Source: Paratinospora sagittata
Taxonomy: Eukaryota; Streptophyta; Magnoliopsida; Ranunculales; Menispermaceae
DNA: 64,000 bases
Assembly (NCBI GenBank): GCA_035771175.1
Contig: CM069597.1
Location: 46,017,212 to 46,081,211, forward strand
Direction of reading: 5' to 3'
Numbering within the stretch: position 1 is the stretch's first letter; the number at the start of each line of letters is the position of its first letter. Below the pieces are notes generated by a model. It did not search any database, was not told the DNA's origin, and saw only the letters and a program-made list of their open reading frames with translations. Both the position numbers and the translations under genes were made by a program. Shown here piece after piece: positions 35,697 through 48,039 of the stretch.

Positions 35697-37734
35697 CTAC
35701 CAATAATCTTTACAAGAACACTGTCCATCTCTGAAATGGTGAAATCTAATCCTGTCTCGAACAATTATTTCTCGATCATAAACTTTGGAGATGTATTTTG
35801 TTACCTGGTGACAATCCCCACAAACCCGCAAATTCTTCATTATCCGGATGGGCGTCCCAGGCGATGTGTTCATCAACCCAAACGCAATTGCTAGTTTCTC
35901 ACTATGCCTTGATAAAGCTGTTTCCTTGTCTTCCTCGTCATCAATGTCAAGTAATACTTCATCTCTTTCAGGTACATATCCAGCATTTTTCAACCGAATT
36001 GTCATCTCGTCCAAGAACATGTAAATATGCTTTGTTTGAGGATGCGATCGATCTCCCACAAGAAACTGATGAACCATCCCATTTAATTCGATAGAGCTGC
36101 ATCCTGGAGTCTTCTTAATCCCAATTATCTCAGCTTTTTCTCTTACAACCTTAGCGTCATTCCATCTCCTACTCGCAGAATACATGTTAGCTAGCAAAAC
36201 ATGACAACCAACATGATCAGGATCTAATTCTCTAATGATTTTGCCTGCTCTTTCTCCCCTTTCAGTGTCTCCATGAATCCGACAAGCTCCAAGTAATGCT
36301 CCCCAAATGACCGTGTCTGGAACCAATGGCATAGTTAAAATCATCTCTTCAGCCTCGTTTAATAGGCCAGCACGGCCAAGAAGATCCACCATGCACCCGT
36401 AATGTTCTATCTCTGGCTCAACATTATACAAACTAGCCATTGATTTGAAAACCCGTTTTCCTTCATCGACCAATTTTCCATAGCTAAATGCATTAAGTAG
36501 TGAAACAAAAGTGATGCCATTTGGAACAATATTTGCCAAATTCATCAGTTCGAAAATATCAATTGCTTCCTTGGAACGCCCATGCATGGCAAAACCACTG
36601 ATCATGGCATTCCAAGGCCAAATTTTCTGCTTAAGAGCAGTGTCTGCACCATAGAACACTTTAGCTGCAAATTCTATCTCTCCACATTTTGCATACATGT
36701 CGATTAAACTAGCAAGCAATCTCTCGTTCATCGTAATTCTCGTTCTCTCTATATACGCATGGATCCATCTTCCTTGATCTAAAGCCAAGAGATTAGCACA
36801 AGCAGTAAGAGCACTCACCAAGGTGAACTCATTTGGGGAGGAACTGTTCTGCAGCATGCTGTGGAAGAGCTCAATAGCCTCCAGGAACCGACCTACCTAA
36901 AGATCACATCATTGGAGTTTTTGGCAAAGCTCAATCCCATCATTGAAGTAGTCACAAAAGCAACTCAAAACAAGTGAGAAAACCAATCTAAAACTATGAA
37001 TATATGAAAATGTACACAAATCCTACCTGTACAAAACCTGCTATGACAATACTCCAAGAGACGACGTTTCGTACGGTCATTTCATCAAACAACTTTAAAG
37101 CATTGTTTATATCACCAGACCCAACATACCCACTGATCATCGTATTCCAAGAGTACATATCCTGGGTAGGACATAGTTCAAACACCTTCCTTGCATCATC
37201 AAGCAACCCCCAATCGCCATACATCTTGATCAAAACATTGGTTACAAACACATTGGACTCCAACCCGAGTTTCACAGCGTGAACGCGGACTTGCTCACCA
37301 GCTGAAACTCCAAGCTCAACACAAGAAGAACACGCTTTGAGTACAAAAACAAAGGTGTATTGGTTGGGGAGAACATTCGGGTCTCCAAGCATTGATCGGA
37401 AAATGACAAGAGAATTGCAAGAGGAATGGGTGGTGGGTGCAATTGCTGATGTTTTGATCATGGTGTTGTAGATGAAGATATCAGGAGAAGGAATTTGATC
37501 AAACACATGGCGGGCATAATGAAGAGAAGCAAAATTTGAGGAAGTCAGTAGCTTTAAGAGCTTAGTTGCAGGGATTGGGCGTAAGATGAGGCCTGTGGTG
37601 ATTAGCTGGGCATGTGCTTGCTTGATTTGAGAGATAGAATTGCAAGAATCTAGTAGTGTGAGAAGTTGGGAATTTGAATTTAATGGTATTTTGGGTTTTG
37701 CAACTGTTGGAAGAGTAGAATAACAGCGCTTCAT
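35697..37734 (-). CDS. Pentatricopeptide repeat protein, PLS class with DYW domain
   Basis: Two exons, 37027-37734 and 35697-36896, joined in phase 0 at FVQ/VGRF by GTAGGA and TTTAG; 635 residues. After a short Ser/Thr-rich presequence come PLS-type repeats, for example NTMIKTSA, YTFVFVLKACSS, NVLIKMYGDWG, WNTMISGYVGSGD, WNAMISGFAMHGR and YGCMVDLLGRAGLL. The E/E+ region is followed by a complete DYW domain with HSEKLAIAFGL, RVCGDCH and the C-terminal DYW tripeptide. The HxE and CxxC residues are those of a cytidine deaminase, so the protein should edit C to U in plastid or mitochondrial RNA. The target site cannot be read from here. An intron within a PPR gene is less common but the junction is clean. 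Confidence 0.93.
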
Positions 37735-38261
37735 TTTGTAGAACTCAAGGTACCCAGAAGCTCTTCCAGAGTGAAAAAAGTGAATGCGAATTTACTTGAA
37801 GGAACGAGATTTGCTTACATAAAATACTTTTCTTTTGTTATATAATCCAATAACAATAAATAAAAAAAAGCAGAGACCAAGCTCAACTATAAAATGGCCA
37901 TGAACACACCAGTTTTTTATGGCTTTTCCTTACAACCAAAACAAACATTAATGAGAAGTGGGAAATGCTGATAACATTTAGATGAAATTACCCAGAAAGC
38001 AAGAAGAAAAAAAAAATCAAAACAGGTTACACCAATGTAGTATTACCTACAGAATGTCAACAAAATGCAAAACCAGTTCTTTTTTATTGAAGCTTGCCTT
38101 CAGGCAAATAAAACAGGGAAGACCAAAAAAACAAAAAAAAAACACTGAAATCAAGTACAGAACCACCACTTCCTCTTCATTATAACAATGAGAGAGTCTG
38201 TTCATATAACCCTGCTCTACCCTTCCATTCCTCTTTAAACTCGAATCTTTTAGAGGCATTT
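37735..38261. other. PPR 5' flank and OEP16-3 3' flank
   Basis: Short AT-rich intergenic region with A-rich runs at 38007-38017 and 38125-38142. Small open frames on both strands are shadows of the final OEP16-3 exon or low-complexity sequence. Confidence 0.4.
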
Positions 38262-41200
38262 TTATTGATTAGCAGAGGAGGGCCTTTTCTCAGTATTGTA
38301 AGGATAGTACTCCTTGCCAGTGTCAATTCTTGTTGTTTGACCACCAATATCCAAAACTGCTGAGGTGAAGGCCAAAGCGGCTCCTGCAGACAATGCTGTT
38401 GGAATGCTCCTCCCTGTAGAGAATTCGACATCAGCACCTTAACATTGTTAATACTTGATCATGGAAGCTCGTTTTTTATTTGATTGTTCGCATTTTCGAA
38501 TCATATAAATAGGACATTATCGACATGATAATTAAAGCTGATAAATACCATGATAGTAGAAACAATTTCAATTATAATCATTATACTTAAAACTCATAGG
38601 TATCAAGTTGAACATTGTAATACTAATAATTTATTTTGCTCAATGAGAGGATGAATGTCATCTAAAGCTATGATCATAGTGGTTTCGTTATACATAGTGC
38701 ACAAGACTACCGCTATTTCAAGATCTGAGAAAAAGGTTGACTTATTCAGCCTTATCCAATATCAATCCAAACATGTGGATTCGTATTTATGTTTCATTGC
38801 TAATTTGCTATCAAATATTTTTGGCCCTATGGCAGAAATTCTTAAATCACCAAATATTTCTATTCTCTACAATTCCAATCAAATCCATTCAAAGACAAAG
38901 AACACATCAAAAGAGAAATAAGAAGACCTAAAATGATTATAGCAGTTGTTATCTGATGGAAATGAAATTGTAGCCGCACAAACTCTTTCCAATAAAAAAA
39001 AAAAAAAAATCTCTCTAGTTCATCTCCTTCGGTTTTGCAAGAATTTTTCAATAAACCAAAAAATCTCCTTGTTCGTGGATTAGATGCTCAATATGAAAAA
39101 CTCCATCCAAAACATTTTTCTAACATATTTAGCATAGAAGTTGAGTAAATTTTGAAATCTACAACTTGAGCATTCCCAAATGAATACAATGGCTATGGTG
39201 CTCTTTGATAGATAAATTTAAGATGATACAAAGACAGGTCTTCTCTAGAGTGACACCCTCATCTCCTCTGAAATTTGTTCTCACATTTATATTACTTATT
39301 TATGTTTAAAAGAATGGTATAGATTAGTTCTTGTTATTTACAGCAGATTAGCAGGCCCAAAACTGTCTATATCTTCCCCACTTCAATCACTTTCCATGGA
39401 AAGAGCTTCACCCAATAAATTACCGCAAGCATGTCCACCCTTCCAACTTAATAATTTTTTTCATTTTTTTACTATTATTTTATTTATTCTGACTGTAACT
39501 GTACATGAACCTAGAGAAATGGCTAAATAGTTATCTATACCCCATTTTAGTTCAAGAACAACCTAAGCAATCCAAATAATCAATCCACGGCGGGTTTAGT
39601 TGCAAGTTGATTTGTCAATGTCAATGTTACAAGGCGTTTTTTTTTTTTCTGAGAAGATACAATGTTAGTAGTTAGTTGTATAACCAGCTCCATCATCAAA
39701 CTGCACTTATGAGGAGGTATCAGTAGGGGTGTAAGTGACCCGACCAAATTGGGTTGGGTTTATGGTTTAATGCGGGTTGGTTGGGTCATTTGAAAGGAGA
39801 CCCGACCACATCGGGTCGGGCCTCGGGTTTGGCGGAAACGTTTGATTTGGTGTTCAAGAAAGATTCAAGGTAAATTTTATTTTTTAATTAGTTTAATTTT
39901 ATTTCTTTGATTGCTATTTGGAATATTTCAAGCGCTGAAATTGTTAAAAGTTTTAATTGGTAATTTAATTGGTTATTTGCTTGTTTGATAGTTTATTTTC
40001 TAATTTTAATTGTTTATTTGCTTGTTTATTTATTATTTAATATTTATTTAGTTGTTTCATGTTGTTTCATGTTGTTTAATGTTTTTTAAATTGATAGATT
40101 ATTTTTAGTTGTTTCGTTGTTTATGTTAATCATTTTTTTGTTTTTATAATTTCTTAATTGTTTACATTTTGATTGAGTGGATTTCCTTTAAATATTTATT
40201 CTTCTATCTTTTAAAATTTTTATCTTTTTAATCTTCTAATTACTTGATTGTGTGTTTTGAAGAGTTTATTTCTAACTTAAATCGCGTATTTCCTTGTTTA
40301 TTTATAATTTAATATTTACTTGGTTGTTTCATGTTGTTTAATATTTTATTAATTGATACATTATTTTTAGTTGCTTAGTTGTTTATTTTAATCATTTGTT
40401 TGTTTTTATAATTTCTTAATTGTTTACTTTTTTATTTAGTGGATTTCATTTAAAAATTTATTCTTCTATCTTTTCAAATTTTTATCTTTTTAATCTTCTA
40501 ATTACTTGATGAGTTAATTGTGTGTTTTTAATAGTTTGTTTCTAACTTTAATTGTTTATTTATAATTTAATATTTACTTGGTTGTTTTATGTTGTTTAAT
40601 ATTTTTTTTTAAATGATACATTATTTTTAGTTATTTATTTGTTTATTTTAATCATTTGTTTGTTTTTATAATTACTTGATTGTTTATTTAATTTGATTGT
40701 GCCAACATAGAATTGGTGCAGTTGTTAAAGAGGTGGCGGCTTTGGAACCCAAAGGTTCCAGGTTCAACTCTTGCCACTACCTCACCCTAGAGGGCGAGGG
40801 GGGATTAATGGGTTAGGAATGAGCCTAATACCTCCCCGAGAATGTTGTATGGTGATGGAGCTTGTTATTTTCTTCTCAAAAAAAAACGTAATTACTTGAT
40901 TGTTTATTTAAGTTATTTATTTTTTATTCAATGTTTTATATTTGTTTATATGCCATTTATATCATGGTTGTAATTTTTTTTTTTCTTTTGCAACTTTCAC
41001 TTAGAGGAGAGGGGGTTATTTTCATGAAACATGTAGTTTTAAATACTATTAATTATGAAGAATTGGAAAAGTATTTTATTTGTGAGAAGTATCAACTATT
41101 AACTTTCAATTTTATATTTGTATTATCAGTAATTTTGTTTGTTTGTTGTTTTGATTAGAGATTATATGATTCTTATTGTAGGTTTTTTTTCATTATTATT

Positions 41201-43197
41201 ATAGGGTTCTATATAGGAATCCATTAAATTTTATATGATTGTGATTACAATTGATTATTTGATTAAGAAGAGTCAATAGGATTTTTATGACATATGTTCA
41301 TAATCCTGATTTTGCAACAGGTTGGGTAAAATGTAATACTCAAAACTTTAAAGAATTATTTTATTTGTTGATTTATATGATTTTGCAGTAGGTTGAGTGA
41401 ATGTGAATCAACTGATTTTTTGATTAAAAAGGGTCATTTTGTATGGTTCTTATGTTATACATTCATATTTATGATGATTTTGCAGCAGATTGGGTAAAAT
41501 GTAATACCCAAAACTCCAAAAAATTAGTTTATTTGTTGATTTATATTATTTTGAAGCAGGTTGAGTGAATCAAGTGAGTTCTTGATTAAAAAGGGTTGAT
41601 TTATATGAATCTTATGTTATATATTAATATTTATGAACATTTTGCAGCAAGTTAGGTAAAATGTATTAAGGCTTGAAATTAAATTTTTCAATGGATTGTG
41701 ATTATTTTTTGTTGTAATATATTGTGATATTGTGGCAATTTTAATGTTTGGAATTTAAATTTTTAATGTTGCAAAATGCAAATATTTTATAAAAGGTTGT
41801 ATTTTTAATACAAACTAAATATTTTGTTCTATACAAGAATAATGTGAAAGTTCTTAAAAAAAAAGTAATGTCAAAGTTGGCTAATCTAAGGCCCAAATAT
41901 ATATTTTTTTTAATGTGAATGGGTTTTTTTAATAAAAATGCGTTTTTTAATGTTAACAGACTTTAACAAAAAAAAGGGCTATTTAATGGGGGACCAACCC
42001 GACCCGATTTCACCCCTACGTATTAGGCCCTATTCCTAACCCATTAATCCCCTCACTCCCTACGATGAGGCAATGGCAAGAGTTGAACCTAGAACCTTTG
42101 GGTTCTATAGCCACCTCTTTACCGGCTGCACCAACTCCATGCTGGCAAGGTGCATTCAATCGACATGATTGAGTCAAATGAGCTTTTTGTTCAAATACGA
42201 TTTAACCCGACCTGCACACCCCTTCTTTAGCAACCTATTAATCATTTTAGACTTTGATATTATAATACACAAGAAAGGCTTGAGAGGTTGTTTGTTACAT
42301 GAGTAATTCACTTATCACACATGGTAGACTAGAATTGTTCAATTTCCCGTGAAAATGACTAATTTAACATGAAGGAATTTTGCTTAATTTATCAAGGGGA
42401 GCAATCCAAAAATTAGATAAATCAATGCCCTAATGTGTACCAAAGCAACTATATAGATAAATGAGTAAAGGACGTCCTCAAATGAAGAGCTATCATTTTT
42501 CTATCTTAATCGGTAGGTAAAAGCTTAGGTTGTGTTTGGTTGGGTACCCTAAAACAGTTTATATATTTTCAGGGTACCCAAAAAGTACAAGTAGAAAACT
42601 TGGGAAATGACATATTTTGTCATTTCCCAAGTTTTCATTTTTTTTTTTTTTTGTGAGGGAAGATTAGAAAAGCATTTTTCAAAAACTACTCTACCCAACA
42701 TGTTTTCTACTGTTTTCTTTCTTCTTCTTTTTCTACTATTTGAAAACTGAAAATAATTTTTGGTTCGAAAACCAAACACAGCCTTAATATTCACCATGTC
42801 AATCTGAAACATCACAATAACTTGAGACAAAAAAAAAAAAAAAAAAAAAAGAACAGAAATTCTTACCTTTGAAACCCAAAACAGAAGCCCCGGCAGCAAA
42901 CCCACCAACTGCACCATTGATAAAGTCTCTCTTCATCCTGTAATTCTGCACCAACTGTTCCACCCCAATATACACTCCTCCAATTGCAGCAAAGGTCAAA
43001 CCATAATTACCCATAAGCTTCAAGGTCCTCAGAAGACCAGGTAAAGCAACGCTTCTCTCGACCCGAGGCACATCATACCAAGTAGCCACAACTGTACCAA
43101 AAATAGTCCCTGCAACTAAACCTGAAGTAGCACCCTTGATTGTTTTCATTGTTGGTGTATCATCATCCTCCAAATACCTTTTCTCGGCAGGATCCAT
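38262..43197 (-). CDS. OEP163: Tim17/OEP16-family protein (OEP16-3, B14.7-like)
   Basis: Two exons, 42867-43197 and 38262-38413, joined at a split Gly codon (FKG/RSIPTA); 160 residues. It starts MDPAEKRYLEDDD and holds a Tim17/Tim22/OEP16 domain with four hydrophobic helices, among them TSGLVAGTIFGTVVATW, GNYGLTFAAIGGVYIGVEQL and INGAVGGFAAGASVLGF, ending TTRIDTGKEYYPYNTEKR. Family members form membrane channels or translocases. The Arabidopsis protein is reported in mitochondria and associated with complex I as a B14.7-like subunit. The single intron is 4,453 bp and carries a hAT element, SINEs and a MITE. A 5'-UTR intron probably ends at 43215 (TTTGTAG). Confidence 0.92.
39724..42018. mobile_element. 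hAT-type DNA transposon, non-autonomous
   Basis: 2,295 bp. Terminal inverted repeats TAGGGGTG at both ends, with GGGTCGGGTTGG-type subterminal repeats (gacccgaccaaattgggttg left, ggaccaacccgacccgattt right). An 8-bp target duplication with two mismatches flanks it (ggtatcag / cgtattag). The interior is AT-rich and built of ttgtttatt-like repeats, with no transposase frame. A SINE has inserted within it at 40700-40886. Ends and duplication length fit hAT. Confidence 0.8.
40700..40886 (+). mobile_element. SINE, family A, copy 2, inside the hAT element
   Basis: Starts tgccaacatagaattggtgc, box A ttggtgcagttgttaaagag, box B aggttcaactcttgcc, and ends in nine A. Target-like direct repeats taattacttgattgtttatt lie just upstream (about 40670) and directly after the tail (40889). 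Confidence 0.85.
42528..42783. mobile_element. Tourist-like (PIF/Harbinger) MITE
   Basis: 256 bp with terminal inverted repeats ggttgtgtttggtt / aaccaaacacagcc and a 3-bp TTA duplication on each side (42525-42527, 42784-42786). The G(G/C)TGTGTTTGGTT end and the TTA target are those of Tourist-like elements. No coding capacity. Confidence 0.75.
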
Positions 43198-44550
43198 GGT
43201 TCCTTTATCTCAGAACTACAAAAATTATAACAATGTCACAGCTCTGGAGCAAAACCAAAATGACATCTCACCCACCTAGCTCAGTAAATAGCATAAAATC
43301 GATTTACATAAAAAAGATAATGTAACAAAAAAAAAAAGATAAGAAATTGTCATGAATATGGAGAAAATACTATCAAAAAACCGGAATTACAGAATTATTA
43401 ACAGACATTCCGAATCATATGACCTAAAACTCCCAATCATACCCCCACTGTGTTCTCGCGGTTCGTAGAATTATTGCCTAAAAGACAACATTTTTTCAAA
43501 GGATCAACGTTCCTTCCATTCTCTCTATAGAAATACAAATTTGTCCCAACAACAACATTAAGGTTTCAACAACAATGCAAGCAAAATAGTAGATCACGCA
43601 GCATCCAATTAACAAGAAAGATCAAAACCCCAGCGGTCAATTAAAAAATAAACCTTACATTCATCGAAAAACCAGCTCAATCATGGGAGGGAAGAGAAGA
43701 ATGGAACTAAGATTTAATCAAAACCCTAGAATTATAATGAGATACTCAAAGAACAAAAAATTTAAAGGAAAAAAATAAAAAGGATTAGTCGATCTACCGA
43801 TTCAGGAAAGTGGGATTTCCGATGAGATTTTTTACAGAACAAAAAGAGTGAAAAATCGAAACCCTGACCTGTGCAATTCAGCCCCTGAAAACCCCAAAGC
43901 GCTATGAACAACTTGAGCTCTCTCCAAGGCCAGGGCTGAGTTTCGATGCTTCGTTTGGCTTTGAGAGTAAACGTACGGAAATACCCACGTTTGGGCATTA
44001 TAATTACTAAACAAGCCTTGGGCCAAACATGGGTCGGACCATAATAATGTTGAGCAGGCCCAAAACCACCTTAGTGGGCTAGGCTTCATTATTTAAATAG
44101 GGTTCCAACGGCCCACATGATCCAGTGACCATAGTCGAGTATTTTTTAATTTCATTTTCTTTTTTTTGAATTTTGGCGTTTATGTATAACATGCCTCACA
44201 ATCCTAACAACGATCGTGCGAATTCAAGTTTTAGACCGCTTGGATGTTTGGAAGCGTAATATATAGTACTAAAAAAATATATTAGTAACTCAATGCAAGA
44301 AGTTTTCCCCAATAAAAGTCTTGAAAAAGGTCAAACCACTTTGCATCTATTTTTAAAAGCTTTTTTTTTTAAAATGATGATAGTGGGAAACAGTCCATTT
44401 TGTATTAAATGCCAGGCTGATAGGATAAGCCAAAATTAGTAGCTTGGGAAACAATTCAATAATAATTAATTATATTTTTTTTAAGTAAATACAATAATAC
44501 ATAATTATATTTTTTTAAAGTAATTAAAATTTAAGCCAATGCATTTCACG
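43198..44550. promoter_or_regulatory. OEP16-3 leader and upstream region
   Basis: On the minus strand the leader probably begins near 43990. An intron ends at ttttgtag (43215). An AAACCCTA telo-box is present near 43721 (plus-strand aaaaccctagaattat). GC-richer sequence at 43850-44110 fits a leader exon and core promoter. No other gene is seen. Confidence 0.45.
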
Positions 44551-45125
44551 TACGGTTGTAAGCAACCCGACTGATCCGATTCGTCCCGACTAACCTAAAT
44601 TAGGTCAAGTTTAATTGATATATTGGGTTGGTCGAATTAATTTTTTAGTAACTCAATCATATACGACCTGATCTCTTAAAATTTATATATATATATATAT
44701 ATATATTAAAAAATTATTACATAAAAGGTCTCTAATTAAGAAGCTCATAACTCTTAACTACTTTTATTAAATTATTAAATTAAATAATAAGAAAAATAGG
44801 ATAAAATAGATATTTGAGACTAAATAAAAAAAATTCTTATTTTAGTCTCTTAGAAACTCTCATTCTTTATAAAACCTTGGCAACTTTCTATTTATTTTTA
44901 TTTTCATAAATAAAGTTTAAAAGTAGCTTTGATTTTTACCTATAATAGTTTAATAAGTTGAATACATAATTATTTAACATATTTTATTATCAATATAAAC
45001 TTAAATAGTAGTTATTAAATTTTTAAAAAAAATTAGACTACTAATAAGGGTTAACCTGATCAACCCAACCCGACCTCATTGAATTGGATGGGTTACAACC
45101 TAAAAACCGACCGGATTTCACCCTA
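44551..45125. mobile_element. hAT-like MITE, decayed
   Basis: The left end tacggttgtaagcaacccga and right end ccgaccggatttcaccctaa are inverted and resemble the ends of the 39724 hAT element. Subterminal repeats of gggttggtc and caacccgacc are also shared. No convincing 8-bp duplication was found, and nothing is encoded. Confidence 0.5.
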
Positions 45126-45268
45126 AATTTTGACTATTATAATGTCATATAAAATAAAAAAGGAATTCATTATTTTAATATATATTATATGCATTGTCTT
45201 CTCCGAAAGAAGCCCAGATCTGCACCTAAGCCCACACATCACCCAGTGTGCACGATAGCCATAGCCCA

Positions 45269-47299
45269 ATGGAGCACGCTAGTAGCGGGGGCGATGGTGG
45301 CTCCGGCGCGTGCAGCAACAAGGTCGTACTCTTCCCATTCATGGCTCAGGGCCACCTGAACCCATTTCTCGACCTGGCTCGCCTCTTAGCCACGCGCGCA
45401 CCATCCCTGCTCATCACTGTCGTGAGCACCCCCGCCAACGTCCTTAACCTATGCCCACTCTTCTCTTCATATCCCACCGTCAACTTTGCCGAGCTCCGGT
45501 TCCAAATCCACGGCTCCGATCTACCAGAAAACGCTGAGAACACAGACATCTTAAGCACCCCCGGCGCCATCTCCAGATTCTACCGCGAGGCAGAGTCACT
45601 TCTCCAAGCCCCTTTCCACCGTCTGATCTCCCAGATCACCAAATCCGACGGCGGGCGTCCTCCTGTCTGCATCATCTCCGACATGTTCCTCGGGTTCACC
45701 GTCGACGTTGCCCACGCCTTCGGGTCCCGCCACGTGCCCCTCTACACCTCTGGCCCTTACGCCATGTCCATCTACAACTCCATCTGGACCCACTTCCCCC
45801 ATAAACGAAACGTCAATAACGATGATGATCGCGGTGTTATCAAGCTCCCGGGACTACCGGAACACGTGACCATCGAACGGTCGCAGCTGTCGGGAAACAT
45901 GGTGCGCGCGGATCCGGAGGATCCGTCGAATATGTTTGCGAAGAGACAGGCGGAGATGTGTGGGAGATCGGACGGTAGTGTGTGGAACACGGTGGAAGTG
46001 TTGGAGAAGTGGAGTTTGGAGATGTGGGAGAGGAAGGTTGGGACGCCGGTGTGGGCGGTAGGGCCGTTGTTGCCGGCGGCGAGGGCTGGGGAGTATGAGA
46101 GGGCCGGTAAAGTGGCCGGAGTGTCGCCGGAGAAGTGTGTAGAGTGGCTGGAGGTTCAGGCACCGAAATCGGTGGTTTACGTGTCGTTTGGGTCGCAGAA
46201 TAGCGTGCCGGTTGGTCAGATGATGGAGCTAGCGAATGGGTTGGAGCAGTGCGGCCACCCGTTCATCTGGGTACTCAGGTGATGATATCCCGGAAATTGA
46301 TAATTACTATTATTAACAATAGTATAACAAAAATATGTAATTTTACAAACAGGAACTATGGTTGTGACTATATGACAAGAACATGTTACAATATCTTTAA
46401 TGCAAACTCTGATATTAATTAACCTTGGTCAATTGGATCTGCCGAGCTACAATTTTTGAATTTTCAAACCATAATTTGAACTGAACTTGTAAAAAATCGA
46501 ACCGAATTTATCAACTTTGTGGTTTGAACCAAACTACGGATACCCAACGAAAAAAAAAGAGCAAGTAGTTATCAATTTAGAATTTACATTGTAATTAGAA
46601 AACAACGAGATTATGATATTCATAAATTATTTTTTTTACTATCTAAAAATTATATTAAAAAATCATACTCATATTCATGTCGTATTAGATGGTGAATGGG
46701 TTTCTTTTTTTTTCTCTCTCGGTGGAGCTCACTTTATTCATCTTATAAGGACTAATTATCTTAGTCCATGTTGGATCATCAGGAACCCGACCGGAATCGC
46801 GATCGGAGAAGAGTTTCGGCCGGAATGGCTACCGGAAGGGTTCGAGGACCGAATCAAGGAGACCCAAAAAGGCTTGTTGGTGCGGAACTGGGCTCCACAA
46901 ATGGAGATCTTGTCTCACCGGTCGACCGGTGCGTTCCTGAGCCATTGCGGCTGGAACTCGGTGTTGGAGAGCCTGAGCAGAGGTGTTCCGGTGATTGGAT
47001 GGCCACTTGGGTCGGAGCAGTTTTACAACGCCAAGCTCCTCGTAGAAGAGCTCGGTGTGTGTTTAGAAGTGGCGAGAGGGATTGAGGAGAAGATCTACGG
47101 TGGAGATTTGGCGAGGAAGATAAAGATGGTTTTGGAAGGAGAGAGAGCTGAGGAGATGAGAAGGAGAGCTGAGAGCTTGAGAGAGGAGATGAGGAGAGCC
47201 GTGGAGGATGTAAATGGGTCTTCTGTGAGGGCCGTGGATGGGTTTGTTGACACGTTGATGACGTGGCTCAAGGAGATGAGGACAAGTGGATTGTGTTAA
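45269..47299 (+). CDS. UDP-glycosyltransferase, family 1 (UGT92-like)
   Basis: Two exons, 45269-46278 and 46783-47299, joined within an Arg codon (WVLR/NPTG); 508 residues. It transfers a sugar from a UDP donor to a small acceptor in the cytosol. The N-terminal catalytic His is in FMAQGHLNPFLDLARLL (His29). The donor-binding PSPG box spans residues 373-416, from WAPQMEILSH to GWPLGSEQ. The final Gln favours UDP-glucose. Overall wording resembles UGT92A1; the acceptor is unknown. Exon 1 is GC-rich compared with its surroundings. ATG 45269 is the first ATG in frame. It lies next to two beta-glucosidases, which would remove sugars, but a shared pathway is only a guess. Confidence 0.92.
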
Positions 47300-47486
47300 A
47301 TATAGCCGTTGGTGATGATAGAATGAATAGAGAGATGATATATAAAAGGGTTTTTGTTATAGAGACCTTTTATTTAAATAAAAATAAATAGTTTGATATT
47401 GGAAATTAACCAAGGTTTTTATAACAAGCTATAACTAGTCCGAAGACTTTTAGACTTTATATTTGTATGTGTGCATTTTAATTATA

Positions 47487-47700
47487 GTTCATCTCTTAGT
47501 GGTTACTTGAATTGCGAAATCAAACCTTATAAGGTTGTGAGTTCGAATCCGAGAGAGGTCTTTGTAGACAAATGATCTTGGAGGTACTAGACACTGTTGA
47601 TTGGACTGTGTATTAAGATGAGACAATATTATGAGATCATAGTAGTTGGGATACGTTCGATGGTTAAATCTTCTTTCTTTATTTAAATTTTGGTGGTGTC
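47487..47700 (+). mobile_element. SINE-like element
   Basis: Box A-like cttagtggttacttgaattg and a near-perfect box B, gtgagttcgaatccgag, about 35 bases on. The body ends in a T-rich run near 47690. tRNA-derived head; family unknown. Confidence 0.6.
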
Positions 47701-48039
47701 ATTGTGTGCATGGTTTATATATATAAAGACATGCCATGCACACTTTTTTTCAATTAATATTCCTTATTAATTTTTGCTAAAGTTGAAACTTGTATTAGAA
47801 ATTGACATCCATATTTTAGGACATAGGAAATGAGATGAAACCCATGTCAAGCTTGTTAGTAGCAAATAGTTTTCATTGGTGCATGGGCTACAAGAGAACC
47901 CAAGCTTTCACTTCTTCATCCTTAGGCTAGCCAATGCTTGTTAGATGAATGTGAGTTCAATTGGTTAGAATGACCTAGATGAACATGCTTGCCCCTGTGA
48001 TTCAAAAAAAAAAAAAAACAAAGGGCCAGCATATATTGG

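Larger units (their letters stand above)
39640..42147 (-). mobile_element. SINE, family A, copy 1, split by a hAT insertion
   Basis: Minus-oriented SINE whose tail part lies at about 39640-39723 (T run = A tail, then caatgttagta...cagctccatcatc) and whose head lies at 42019-42147 (gttgaacctagaacctttgg, ending gctggca). The parts are separated exactly by the hAT element. Read on the minus strand the head gives ggagttggtgcagccggtaa (box A) and aggttcaactcttgcc (box B). It matches the other two copies at 40700-40886 and 51213-51408. Confidence 0.8.

Noticed and set aside
38655..39051. Small frames on both strands in the OEP16-3 intron
   Set aside because: Intronic AT-rich sequence with no coding signal.
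45346..46163. Antisense frames inside UGT exon 1
   Set aside because: Shadows from a GC-rich exon; the sense frame carries all family motifs.
26463..47700. Functional tRNA genes at the pol III box matches
   Set aside because: Box A and B are present but no cloverleaf or 3' acceptor stem can be drawn; tails and direct repeats point to SINEs.
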